A DNA stretch of 64,000 nt from the NCBI GenBank assembly GCA_030761205.1, contig JAULJL010000028.1, positions 18,837,001 through 18,901,000 on the forward strand, given 5' to 3'. The notes beneath the pieces are model-generated. The model had not been told where the DNA came from and ran no database searches. It saw only the letters and a list, made by a program, of their open reading frames with translations. The first letter of the stretch is position 1. Each line of letters starts with the position of its first letter. A program made the translations under genes and the position numbers. Shown piece after piece: positions 1 to 10,729 of this stretch. Source of the DNA: Fremontodendron californicum. Its lineage: Eukaryota > Streptophyta > Magnoliopsida > Malvales > Malvaceae.

Positions 1-267
1 CCATGATTGATTAAATCTAGATGGATGAGTGTAATTGGCATAAGGATCTACTTCTTGGTAATTTTTCGAGTAGCCATAATTAGTATGATCCCACCATCCC
101 TCATGGTAAGTGTTTGAGTAATGATCATACTGTTGGTCTTGGAACACTTGATGGCCTTGACATCCTTCCATGGCCAATTGTTGAACTGGGGAGGTGAGAC
201 TGGCTTGTTGATTCTCCATGTTCATGTATGCCACCAACTCTTCAAGTGTTAGATTGCTCAATTCCAT
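1..267 (-). CDS. Short gag protein of E1, N-terminal 89 codons (partial)
   Basis: Open from the ATG at 267 to the window edge, with no stop in 89 codons. It starts MELSNLTLEELVAY and continues with VQQLAMEGCQGHQ and a run rich in Tyr, Trp, His and Asn, as in the full 312-aa copies in E3, E6 and E8. The start is the first ATG after an A-rich leader (T-run on the plus strand at 271-285). The frame corresponds to the part of Gag just before and after the zinc knuckle; the knuckle itself is missing. Function unknown. Confidence 0.75.
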   Translation of the reverse strand, partial: MELSNLTLEELVAYMNMENQQASLTSPVQQLAMEGCQGHQVFQDQQYDHYSNTYHEGWWDHTNYGYSKNYQEVDPYANYTHPSRFNQSW

Positions 268-384
268 CGTTTTTTTTTTTTTTTTCAAAATTTGATAAGA
301 AAAACCCGTATGTACAAGAAAAATAAAATTAATTACAACTGAAAATAAGAATAAACCAATGAACTAATAAACTAAAGAAAGCAA

Positions 385-402
385 TCCCCGGCAACGGCGC
401 CA
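385..402 (-). other. Primer binding site, tRNA-Asp type (E1)
   Basis: Reverse complement reads TGGCGCCGTTGCCGGGGA, matching the 3' end of plant tRNA-Asp including CCA. It lies 6 nt inside the 5' LTR, as expected for first-strand priming. Confidence 0.9.
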
Positions 403-408
403 AAAATT

Positions 409-2466
409 TGATGCACCCAAAAGAGTGTATCTTATTTAACCTTGCACTAAAAAGATCAATTGTAAGTATAGTAGTTAGCAAGGGTCGAGTCCTCAGGGAT
501 TGGGTTTTAGTTTATAAGTTAATAGTTTATAACTTACGTTCAAAGAAAACAATAAAAGAAAAGGGGTTTTTGAAGCCAGATTTAAACTAAAGTAAATAAT
601 AAGAATAAGATGCAAGGCGGTATAACCAGCCAATAAAAATATATATACTAAATTAGGCGGTATAACCAGCCAATAAAAATATATATACTAAATTAGGCGG
701 TATAACCAGCCAATAAAAATAAAACAAAGTTAATATACAAATTAGGCGGTATAACCAGCCAATAAAAATAAATATAAAAAATAAGCAAACTAAAAGTAAG
801 AAAACAAGTAAGTAAGAAGAATCAAATATGAAAAATATGGTTAAGGTTTCATTCTCCACCACTAGACATCATTAAGAATCAATTTCAGATCTATCAATAT
901 CAACCAACTATCAAAGTTAACAACCGTAGATAACAACAAGCTCTGTTATCCCAATCTTTCCTTAGTTTGTCGTTAAATAGAACAAGCTCTCTATTTAATC
1001 TCTAACCATCAAACAACCTAGAATAAGCTCTCTAGATTCAATTTAATGGCAGCTTTATGATGAGAAAGATAGGTTGATCTAAGCAACAAACACATAAGCT
1101 CGGATTGTTCAACTTAGGTTATGTTCCACTTTGCAATTATTGAAAACTTGACCATAATCATTAATCACAAATTGCCACTTATGAATAGGAAATCAAGACA
1201 ATTACACGGATCAAGATTCCTAAACTAGCAATAGATAATTATCAAGATCTATCTAGTTGTACACCTAAATAAATCAAGACAATATCATGAACAATTCTTG
1301 TAGAAGAACATAAGCAACTTTGATAGAAAATTAATGATAGATAGAATCTGAAAATCAATCACAAAACATGTCTATGGCTTTGAAATCACCCTTAACCAAA
1401 TAGAAGTTTAGCCTAGCATAGGCATTATAAACATAAAATTAAATAGAATCTAAGAAGAAAATAAAAGAAAGAAAGAAGAAGAAGAAGAATATTAATTATC
1501 CAACCTCTTGCTCTTTCTAAAGAAAAACAAAACTAGAGAAAAGAAAGAAGAAGAAAACTTAGAGAATTTTATTACAATGGCTAATATCCTACCTATGTAC
1601 AATATGATCTCTACAATCATCCAAGGCCCTCTATTTATACACATTTTGGAGGGCTAAATGACAAGAGACAAGCTTTACAAATTTCAAAGGTAGGTATAAT
1701 AGGTGGGTGCATTTTTCTAACAATTTTCGTCATATTGTATGACCATTTTGATCAGCCAACTTGATGGTCGATTTTGTCAATCTTGGAGGCCTGATCTGAT
1801 CACATGGTCTTCTAGAAACATGTTCCCCTATGAGTTACTGATTCATAGCCGTTGGAATCAGCTCATTTGCTGATGTGGAGAAGAAGATATGGGCAAAATA
1901 CGAAAACAGGTCAGCACAGACGTCATTGCACATCAGCCAACTTGATGGTCGATTTCTTCAATATTGGAGGATTTATCTGATCACATGGTCTTCTAGACAA
2001 ATGTTCCCCTATCAGTTAGTGATCCATATCCGTTGAAATCAGCTCATTTTCTGATGTGTATCGGACGATATGGTCAAAATGCGAAAACTGCTCAGGACAG
2101 ACGTCATTGCACATCAGCCAACTTGATGGTTGATTTCGCTAGGGAAAACGACTCCGTTTCAAGAAGTGTAAAACATGAAAAAGATAGATATGCCTCTTAA
2201 CTTTGCACGGTTAAAATTTCAGCCTTATTGGTTCAATGAAACTCCAGATATAGCTGATATGGCAAAAGGTGTCGGAACTGGAACTGAACTGGATTTGCCC
2301 TTAATTCTAGTAATCTGAAATCACTCAAAGAAACTTGTGAAAAACACCAAATTACATAAAAATATAAAAGACCATAAACACAATTAGACTAAACAATAAT
2401 AACTCGTATTTGACACAAAACAATAATAAAACATAACTAAAAACTATATAATTATACGAGTTATCA
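409..2466 (-). repeat. 5' LTR of E1 (2,058 bp)
   Basis: Bounded on the plus strand by TGATGCACCC and ACGAGTTATCA. On the minus strand it holds a U3 with two full ~181-bp repeats (phased on CCAACTTGATGG near 1757, 1937 and 2119), a TATAAATA box at 1639-1632, a polyadenylation signal about 60 nt downstream, and a long transcribed leader with four copies of a ~40-bp unit (about 615-765) containing GGCGGTATAACCAGCC. Short frames here repeat WLVIPPNLVYI only because of that unit and are not genes. Confidence 0.93.
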
Positions 2467-2905
2467 GGAGGTATAGTGATGAGGTGCTTTGTGATGTAGT
2501 ACCGATGTATACTAGCCATATTTTGTCGGGGAGGCCGTGGGAGCATGATAGGAGGATAATTTATGATGAGTTTAGGAATAGGTATAGCTTTGTAAAGATG
2601 GAAAAACAATCAAGCTTGTTCCTTTAACTCCAAAACAGGTGTATGAGGACCAATTGAAATTGAAGCTGAAAAATGAGCGTGAGCAAAAAAGAAAGAGTGA
2701 GGCCGAAACACAAGAAAGAAACATGAGAGAAAAGAAAGATTAGAGTGTGGCGAAACACATGAGGAAAAAATGAGAGAACAGAAAAATGAGAGAGAGGCCG
2801 AAAAAGGGGGAGCAAAAAGAAAGTGAAAAAAAAGAAAGAGAAGTGGCTGAAAAAAAGAGAGTGATGCCACAGGAGAGAAAAGTAAAAACATAGATATGTT
2901 GTTAT
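2467..2905 (+). pseudogene. Decayed Ty3/gypsy protease-to-RT linker (G0, left part)
   Basis: Conceptual translation in shifting frames gives DEVLCDVVPM, then HILSGRPWEHDRRIIYDEF and RNRYSFVKDGK, then VPLTPKQVYEDQLKLK, then a Lys/Glu-rich stretch. This is the end of the protease and the linker before reverse transcriptase in plant Ty3/gypsy elements of another lineage (chromovirus-like), on the plus strand. Frameshifts (around 2600) and stops make it non-functional. E1 truncates its left side, and solo LTR S1 splits it from the piece starting at 4373. Confidence 0.75.
2901..2905. repeat. Target-site duplication GTTAT of solo LTR S1
   Basis: GTTAT at 2901-2905 is repeated at 4373-4377, flanking S1 exactly. 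Confidence 0.93.
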
Positions 2906-4372
2906 TGATGCACCCAAAAGAGTGTATCTTATTTAACCTTGCACTTTAAAAAAATCAATTGTAGAGTATAGTGATTAGCAAGGGTCGAGTCCTCAGGGAT
3001 TGGGTTTTAGTTTATAAGTTAATAGTTTATCACTTAAAAACAAGTAAACAAAAGTAAAGGGGATTTTGAAATCAGATTTAAACTAAAGTTAACAATAAGA
3101 ATGAGAAAACAAGTAATTAAGAAGAATCAAATATGAAAAATATGGTTAAGGTTTCATTCTCCACCACTAGACATCATTAAGAATCAATTTCATATCTATC
3201 AACATTAATTAGCTATCAAAGTTAACAACTGTAGATAACAACAAGCTCTGTTACCCCAATCTTTCCTTAGTTCATCGTTAAATAGAACAAGCTCTCTATT
3301 TAATCTCTAACTATGAAACAACCTAGAATAAGCTCTCTAAGTTCAATTTAATAGCAGCTTTATGATGAGAAAGATAGGTTGATCTAAGCAACAAACACAT
3401 AAGCTCGGATTGTTCAACTTAGGTTATGTTCCACTTTGCAATTACTGAAAACTTGACCATAATCATTAATCACAAATTGCTACTTCTGAATAGGAAATCA
3501 AGACAATTACACGGATTCAGACTCCTAAACTAGCATTAGACAATTATAAAGATTTATCTAGTTGGCCACCTAAACAAATCAAAACATCATCATGAACAAT
3601 TTTAATGGAAGAACATAAGCAACTTTGATAGAAAATTAATTATAGATAGAATCTGAAAATCAATTACAAAACATGTCTTGGGCTTTGAAATCACACTTAA
3701 CCAAATAAAATTTTAGCCTAACATAGGCATAGATAATATATACATAAAACTAAAAAGAAAAATAAAAGAATGGAGAAGAAGAAGAAGAATGATGATCCTT
3801 GAGTCTCCTCAAAAGATGTCTAGTTTGTGGCTCAAAAAATATGGTATTTATAGAGCTTTAAAATTCTGAGAATAAGTACTTGCCGCACAAGTAAGCCTGG
3901 AGGTGCAAAAATCACGTTTTTGTCTTTTTTTTTTCAGATTTGCGATTAGGGTTTTTCTGGCCGCAGGGTTCTTTAGGGAGATCTTTTAGCGCCATTTTGA
4001 ATGCCATTTCTTATCCTATTTGGGCCCATAATATATCGTTGGAAAAATAATCAAGTCAACTTCAAAAGTCAAGTAGGAAGTTTCTTCAAATAAAGAATCT
4101 AACATCATGTTTTCTTTACAACAAGATCCGGAGGTCAAATCTGCCTGATTGCTTTTCAACCAGAAATTGATATTTTTGACTCCCAAATCTTCTTCCATCT
4201 TGTGATTATGATTTTGTAAGCTCTTTACCATCATTATTAATATCTTTTGACTTCATTCTCCTTATTGTACCTAAAATTCAAAAACATATTATAAGTAAAC
4301 AAGATAAAGATCGAAAAAATAACAAAAACTAAAGGTAGAAAGACATAAAATGTATATTTTATGAGCTTATCA
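2906..4372 (-). mobile_element. S1: solo LTR, divergent U3 type (1,467 bp)
   Basis: A single LTR with perfect 5-bp duplications and no internal sequence, so probably the product of LTR-LTR recombination. It shares the leader half (from TGATGCACCC inward) with the other LTRs. Its U3 half matches the LTR of E2 instead: it ends GAGCTTATCA, has TATAAATA at 3852-3845, and lacks the 181-bp and 40-bp repeats. It inserted in the protease-RT linker of G0. Short frames inside it (for example 4234-4016 minus) have no recognisable features. Confidence 0.92.
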
Positions 4373-5268
4373 GTTATCCACAAGAGAGTGAGGTTTTTAC
4401 TAATGATCAAACTAACTAATCTCTTTCTACCTTGTCTTTGAATCTTTTATAGGTGTTCAAGCATGTATTTCCAAAGGGGAAGCCGAATGGATTGCATTCC
4501 ATAAAAGGCATTGTGCATTCAATTGATTTTGTACTACCTAACATTAATACGAGCAAGGTATGTACTTCTTATGCTACTTGTCACAAGCAAGGTAAGAGGA
4601 ACATTGATTCTGATGTTTTACCATTGAGGTATGTTTTTCATGCTTTTAAGAGTGCTCAAAAACTTAGTTTCGAATACATGCAAGGTTTGTATGCCAATGA
4701 TACTGATTTTTCTTATTTATACATGGCATGTAATCAAACTGATTTTTGTTTTAAGGAACTTTGTGCAATTGCTACTATTAGACAAAGGTTATGTTTTACA
4801 CTTGTGTTAGCATTACCTAACTTTAATAAGGCTTTTAAGATTGAATGTGATGCGACAGGGATAAGGATGGTTTTGTTGCATGATGAACGTTTCATAGCTT
4901 TCTTCAAAGAGAAGCTTTCCAAATCCTTGAGTACATTCATGATAATGCTTATAAAGTGGATCTTCAAGGTTAGTATAATGTTTTTACTACTTTTATTGTT
5001 TATGATCTTCCTCCTTATTATGCAGGCCATGATTCAAGGTCTAATCCTTTCGAGGAAAGAGGGAATGACGGGATCCAAGATTCATAATGTTTTCAAGAAG
5101 CTAAGCAAGGCTTCTACTTGGGCTGAATCAAGGAAGAAAGGTCAGCAAAGGACTTGGGCAGAATCTACAAGTCTTTTAAGCAATGTTAAAGCATTCAAGT
5201 TAGGCTGCTTGAATGAGGAAGAACAAGACTTGGTCCATGTGATCAAAGCTTCACAAGATGGGTCTTAG
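4373..5268 (+). pseudogene. Scrambled Ty3/gypsy pol remnant (G0, right part)
   Basis: An 816-nt open stretch (4453-5268) plus flanks holds pol pieces in the wrong order. VFPKGKPNGLHSIKGIVHSIDF resembles the segment before the RT palm. LSFEYMQGLYANDTDFSYLY resembles the N-terminal integrase region. LALPNFNKAFKIECDA resembles the start of RNase H, which should precede integrase. From about 4929, in another frame with a stop, DNAYKVDLQG and VYDLPPYYAGHDSRSNPF resemble the integrase C-terminus. RT motif YxDD and the integrase DDE residues are absent. This is a rearranged, deleted fossil, not a host gene. It continues the 2467-2905 fragment across S1. Confidence 0.75.
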
Positions 5269-5919
5269 AAGAATGCAAGGTGGCGACATAAGAATTAGTG
5301 AAGTGGACCTATTCATTAAATGACATGGCAAGGGTGGGGACCAATTCATTAATCTCTGTGGCACCTGTTAAATGAGTTTTTATTTAGTTTAGCCTTTTGG
5401 GCCTGATTTGTGTAACATGTCCAATAAGCTTGTGGGGACTACCCATATTAAACTATTGGACATCCTTTAAATTTAATTAGGATTGGTCTTGAGCTTGTTT
5501 AGCCCATAGTTAAGCTTTCATTTAATTATGTAAGTAGTAAGCCTTGGCTGCCAAGGAGTTTCATTTGTACTAGGAGTTCTCAGGCTAGTTGAATTAGGGT
5601 TAGTAGGGAGGCTATATTACACTTGTTTAGCCATATACTTCAGCAACCATTATTAATCTATTGAGTTGATTTTATTCAAGTGAGTGTTTCACTCTTTTTA
5701 TTTCTTGACAAAACTAGTGAACTTATCAAAGAAATCTTTTCTTTGTGGCGTTCTTCCTATCAAACTTAGGTTCTCGAAACACGTGTTCATGGGGTTTAGT
5801 TAGCTTAGGTAATCTAGGTTCTTTGAAACAAGATTTCTATGAGTTTAAGTTCCATTGCCTGAATCTTGGCGTTCTTGGGGTTAGGGTATTTCAAAGGGTT
5901 TAACCCCTAGGGTTCACAT
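5269..5919 (+). other. Non-coding 3' remainder of G0, possible 3' LTR fragment
   Basis: No open frame of note. A purine-rich AAGGGTGGGGA near 5329 could be an old polypurine tract, which would make the rest part of the 3' LTR of G0, but I could not find a matching partner. A perfect inverted repeat CCTTGGC-T-GCCAAGG lies near 5542-5556. E2 truncates the segment at 5920. Confidence 0.45.
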
Positions 5920-7732
5920 TGATGCACCCAAAAGAGTGTATCTTATTTAACCTTGCACAAAAAAGAATCAATTGTAAAGTATAGTGATTAGCAAGGGTCG
6001 AGTCCTCAGGGATTGGGTTTTAATCTATGAGTTATTAGTTTATAACTTAGGTTCAAAGAAAACAAAAGAAAATGGGGTTTTGAAATAGTTTTAAAAATAA
6101 GCAAACAAGAAAAGTAAGATGCAAGTAAGAAATAAGAAATCAAATATGAGAGAAAATATGGTTAAGGTTTCATTCTCCACCACTAGACATCATTAAGAAC
6201 CAATTTCAGATCTATCAATATCAACCAACTATCAAAGTTGACAACCGTAGATAACAACAATCTCTGTTATCCCAATCCTTAGTTTGTCGTGAAATAGAAC
6301 AAGCTCTATATTTAATCTCTAACCATCAAACAACCTAGAATAAGCTCTCTAAATTCAATTTAATGGCAGCTTTATGATGAGAAAGATAGGTTGATCTAAG
6401 CAACAAACACATAAGCTCAGATTGTTCAACTTAGGTTATGTTCCACTTTGCAATTATCGAAAACTTGACCATAATCATTAATCACAAATTGCCACTTATG
6501 AATAGGAAATCAAGACAATTACACGGATCAAGACTCCTAAACTAGCAATAGATAATTATCAAGATCTATCTAGTTGTACACCTAAATAAATCAAGACAAC
6601 ATCATAAACAATTCTTGTAGAAGAACATAAGCAACTTTGATAGAAAATTAATGATGGATAGAATCTGAAAATCAATTACAAAACATGTCTAGGGCTTTGA
6701 AATCACCCTTAACCAAATAGAAGTTTAGCCTAGCATAGGCATTGTAAACATAAACATAAAATTAAAGAGAATCTAAGAAGAAAATAAAAGAAAGAAATAA
6801 AGAAGAAGAAGAATATTAATTATCCAGCCTCTTGCTCTCTCAAAAACAAAGAAACAAAGAAGAAATCAGAATTTGATGCTTGGAGAAGTGTAAATTTCGT
6901 ATGCCCCCTTGGTCTCTATTTATAGGCAATAGCTAGGGCATCAAACAAGTGAATTTCAGCTCTCTCCCTTCAATAAATGCTGACTTGTGGCTAAAGTTAA
7001 GGAAAAGTGGCTGACTTTTGTGTTTTAAGGAAAGATATAAGCCTTGGCAGCCAAGTTTGAATAAAGTAGGAAAGTTTTAGTCAAAGCACTCTTTAATGAA
7101 GAGAGATTACAAACTTGCAGGCAAAGTAAGTGTAAGGAAGGAAAGTCTTGGCTGATTTAATTCTCTAACTTTGACTAGGATTAGCTTTAAGGAAAGATAC
7201 TTGCAATTAATGCAATTAATGCAAGTTGACAGCCACTAATCCTTCTTTGACAATGATAAACATAAATGTAAGCTAGGGTATTAAGAAAAAGTTGTCAATT
7301 ACGGCTAGGGTTTTTTTCTGCCACTAGGGTTTTTAGGGAGATATTCCAATGCCGATTTGGATGAACATTTCTTATCCGATTTAGGCCCATGACCAGCCGT
7401 TGGACAGGTAATCAAGTGATCTTCAAAAGTCAAGAAGGAAGTTTCTTCGAATAAAGAGTCTAACGTCATGTTTTCTTAGCAACAAGCTCCGTAGGTCAAA
7501 TCTGTCTTCTTGCTTTGCAACAAGAATTTGATCTTTTTGACTTCCAACTCTTTTTCCATCTTGTGATGTGGTTTTGTAAGCTCATTAACATCCTAATTGA
7601 CATGTTTTGACTTCATCTCCTCCAAAATACCTACAAAGCATAAAAATCTAGTAAAATGTCAAGGAAGTAAGAATCAAAGCACAAAGTATAAGGAAATTAA
7701 ATAGGAAAATGTATAAAATTAAGCACTTATCA
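5920..7732 (-). repeat. 3' LTR of E2 (1,813 bp, divergent U3)
   Basis: Plus-strand ends TGATGCACCC and AGCACTTATCA. The leader half matches the other LTRs, while the U3 half matches S1 and not the E1/E3-E8 type. TATAAATA lies at 6924-6917 on the minus strand. There are no ~40-bp units and no 181-bp repeats. Confidence 0.92.
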
Positions 7733-7773
7733 AATTCCCCCATACTTAATCTTTTGCTAGTCCTCGAGCAAAA
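7733..7773 (-). promoter_or_regulatory. Polypurine tract and preceding stem-loop of E2
   Basis: On the minus strand a stem-loop (7773-7752; arms TTTTGCT and AGCAAAA, loop with AGGA) is followed by TTAAGTATGGGGGAATT directly next to the 3' LTR. The tract would prime plus-strand DNA. The stem occupies the same place as GTTGCTAG/CTAGCAAC in the other elements, with changed but still paired bases. Confidence 0.8.
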
Positions 7774-8544
7774 TCAAATAGCGACAAAATAATAAAACTT
7801 AATCTAATCCTCTTTCAATACAAATTAGAGACAATCATTGAACAAGTCTTATAAACGAATCAATAGCTTAAAGAGTTTCACAAAAAATATGCTTGATAGG
7901 AAATGGTTTGAGTTAAGCTAAAATTAACATAACATATCTCAATCAAAATAGTGCATGTTAAAACTTAATCTCAACTTCTCACATGGGATACCCTCATGAT
8001 TTTCACTCTTTAAAGTACTGGTGAAGTGTTTACACTCAATCAATCTCATGAAAACAGTTTCTACCATATGCTTGCTTGTCCACCTATTCTCCACTACTTA
8101 GATCATGCAACTTCATGAATCAAGAGGTCTTTATGCAAGGTTATTATGGGGCCAAGGGGTAATAATGTGGCTAAAGAATAAAAGATAAAGGATATTACAA
8201 AAGTTCCAAAGATTTTATAGAGTTTAGAGACATAATAAGATTTATACAAAGAAACTTCTCAAAACACTTTACAAGTACATAGTCACATAGGTCGGATATT
8301 CATGTTGGGCCTTTTCTTCATTCTAAACAACTTTGTAACATCTTTTTCTCTTTCCACAAGTTCAAGAGATGATTCATATTTTTTTTTTCATTTTTTTCAC
8401 ATAGAAATGTATTTCCCAGTATTCCATTTCTTTCTCTCTTGACTTTTCTTTTCTTTTCCCCCCACACTTATTTCTTGTTTCTAACCCAAATTTTCAATAG
8501 ATCTTCCTTGTCTTTCCAACTTGTCTCAAAACATGCTAATTCAT
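7774..8544 (-). other. Non-coding 3' tail of E2, first part
   Basis: About 770 bp related to the tails of all other elements here, minus strand. No convincing frame. It includes an internal purine tract (CCCCCCACACTTATTTC near 8458-8473 on the plus strand). E3 interrupts it after TTCAT at 8540-8544, and it resumes at 40411. Confidence 0.8.
8540..8544. repeat. Target-site duplication TTCAT of E3
   Basis: TTCAT at 8540-8544 and at 40406-40410 bracket E3, and the E2 tail is colinear across the two copies. Confidence 0.92.
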
Positions 8545-10584
8545 TGATAACTCGTATAATTATATAGTTTTTAGTTATGTTTTATTATTGTTTTGTGTCA
8601 AATACGAGTTATTATTGTTTAGTCTAATTGTGTTTATGATCTTTTATATTTTTATGTAATTTGGTGTTTTTCACAAGTTTCTTTGAGTGATTTCAGATTA
8701 CTAGAATTAAGGGCAAATCCAGTTCAGTTCCAGTTCCGACACCTTTTTCCATATCAGCTATATCTGGAGTTTCACTGAAGCAATAAGGCTGAAATTTTAA
8801 CCGTGCAAAGTTAAGAGGCATATCTATCTTTTTCATGTTTTACACTTCTTGAAACGGAGTCGTTTTCCCTAGCGAAATCAACCATCAAGTTGGCTGATGT
8901 GCAATGACGTCTGTCCTGAGCAGTTTTCGCATTTTGACCATATCGTCCGATACATATCAGCAAATGAGCTGATTCCAACGGCTATGGATCAATAATTGAT
9001 AGGGGAACATTTTTCTAGAAGACCATGTGATCAGATAAAGCCTCCAATATTGAAGAAATCGACCATCAAGTTGGCTGATGTGCAATGACGTCTGTGCTGA
9101 CCTGTTTTCGTATTTTGCCCATATCTTCTTCTCCACATCAGCAAATGAGCTGATTCCAACGGATATGAATCAGTAACTCATAGGGGAACATTTTTCTAGA
9201 AGACCATGTGATCATATCAGGCCTCCAAGATTGACAAAATCGACCATCAAGTTGGCTGATCAAAATGGTCATACAATATGACGAAAATTGTTAGAAAAAT
9301 GCACCCACCTATTATACCTACCTTTGAAATTTGTAAAGCTTGTCTCTTGTCATTTAGCCCTCCAAAATGTGTATAAATAGAGGGCCTTGGATGATTGTAG
9401 AGGATATATTGTACATTGGTAGGATATTAGCCATTGTAATAAAATTCTCTAAGTTTCTTCTTCTTTGTTTTCTCTAGTTTTCTTTTTCTTTATTTTCTTC
9501 TTCTTCTTTCTTTCTTTTATTTCCTTCTTAGATTCTCTTTAATTTTATGTTTATGTTTACAATGCCTATGCTAGGCTAAACTTCTATTTGGTTAAGGTTG
9601 ATTTCAAAGCCCTAGACATGTTTTGTGATTGATTTTCAGATTCTATCTATCATTAATTTTCTATCAATGTTGCTTATGTTCTTCTACAAGAATTGTTCAT
9701 GATGTTGTCTTGATTTATTTAGGTGTACAACTAGATAGATCTTGATAATTATCTATTGCTAGTTTAGGAGTCTTGATCCGTGTAATTGTCTTGATTTCCT
9801 ATTCATAAGTGGCAATTTGTGATTAATGATTATGGTCAAGTTTTCAATAATTGCAAAGTGGAACATAACTTAAGTTGAACAATCCGAGCTTATGTGTTTG
9901 TTGCTTAGATCAACCTATCTTTCTCATCATAAAGCTGCCATTAAATTGAATTTAGAGAGCTTATTCTAGGTTGTTTAATGGTTAGAGATTAAATAGAGAG
10001 CTTGTTCTATTTAACGACAAACTAAGGAAAGATTGGGATAACAGAGCTTGTTGTTATCTACGGTTGTTAACTTTGATAGTTGGTTGATATTGATAGATCT
10101 GAAATTGATTCTTAATGATGTCTAGTGGTGGAGAATGAAACCTTAACCATATTTTTCATATTTGATTCTTCTTACTTACTTGTTTTCTTACTTTTTTAGT
10201 TTGCTTATTTTTAAAAGTATATTTATTTTTATTGGCTGGTTATACCGCCTAATTTGTATATTAACTTTGTTTTATTTTTATTGGCTGGTTATACCGCCTA
10301 ATTTAGTATATATATATTTTTATTGGCTGGTTATACCGCCTAATTTAGTATATATATTTTTATTGGCTGGTTATACCGCCTTGCATCTTATTCTTATTAT
10401 TTACTTTAGTTTAAATCTGATTTTAAAAACCCCTTTTCTTTTATTGTTCTTGAATTTAAGTTTTAAACTATTAACTTATAAACTAAAACCCAATCCCTGA
10501 GGACTCGACCCTTGCTAACTACTATACTTACAATTGATCTTTTTAGTGCAAGGTTAAATAAGATACACTTTTTTGGGTGCATCA
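8545..10584 (+). repeat. 5' LTR of E3 (2,040 bp)
   Basis: Runs from TGATAACTCG to GGGTGCATCA. U3 carries two ~181-bp repeats, phased on ACCATCAAGTTGGCTGAT at 8881, 9062 and 9243. An 11-bp inverted repeat (ATAACTCGTAT 8547-8557, ATACGAGTTAT 8602-8612) marks its outer edge. TATA and polyadenylation signals follow, then a ~1.1-kb leader with four ~40-bp units at about 10225-10385. Confidence 0.94.
9372..9379 (+). promoter_or_regulatory. LTR TATA box (E3)
   Basis: TATAAATA followed by AGAGGGCC, with an AATAAA signal 59 nt beyond the box (9438-9443). This implies a compact R region. The arrangement is conserved in the intact LTRs of this family. Confidence 0.75.
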
Positions 10585-10590
10585 AGTTTT

Positions 10591-10608
10591 TGGCGCCGTT
10601 GCCGGGGA
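10591..10608 (+). other. Primer binding site, tRNA-Asp type (E3)
   Basis: TGGCGCCGTTGCCGGGGA, 6 nt downstream of the 5' LTR. Confidence 0.92.
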
Positions 10609-10729
10609 TTGTTTTCTTTAGTTTATTTGTTACTTGGTTTATTCTTATTTTCAGTTCTAATTAGTATTATTTTCTTGTACATACATGTTTTTCTTTTCAA
10701 ATTTTGAAAAAAAAAAAAGAAAAAAAAAG

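Larger units (their letters stand above)
1..2466 (-). mobile_element. E1: short-gag Athila-type element, 5' end only
   Basis: The 5' end of a minus-strand LTR retrotransposon, cut by the left edge. Reading leftward from 2466 come the 5' LTR (2466-409), the tRNA-Asp primer site (402-385), an A-rich leader and the start of the short gag frame (267-1). Its outer edge at 2466 abuts protease-region sequence of the old gypsy element G0, so E1 inserted into G0. The other end and its target duplication lie outside the window. Layout and sequence match E6 and E8, so it is probably a non-autonomous copy. Confidence 0.9.

Noticed and set aside
385..402. tRNA-Asp gene fragment
   Set aside because: Only the 18-nt complement of the tRNA 3' end is present, next to an LTR, which identifies a primer binding site.
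653..862. Repetitive hydrophobic frames with WLVIPPNLVYI, also at 10162-10500, 33306-33746, 35080-35376, 43137-43436 and 55661-55960
   Set aside because: They are translations of the ~40-bp LTR repeat; the frame is open only because the unit lacks stops and its length keeps changing.
2610..2917. Phe/Ser-rich frames on the minus strand
   Set aside because: Opposite strand of the Lys/Glu-rich linker of the gypsy fossil.
10225..10385. Possible CRISPR-like array
   Set aside because: Units are tandem and contiguous with AT-rich filler, not unique spacers, and the context is a plant LTR.
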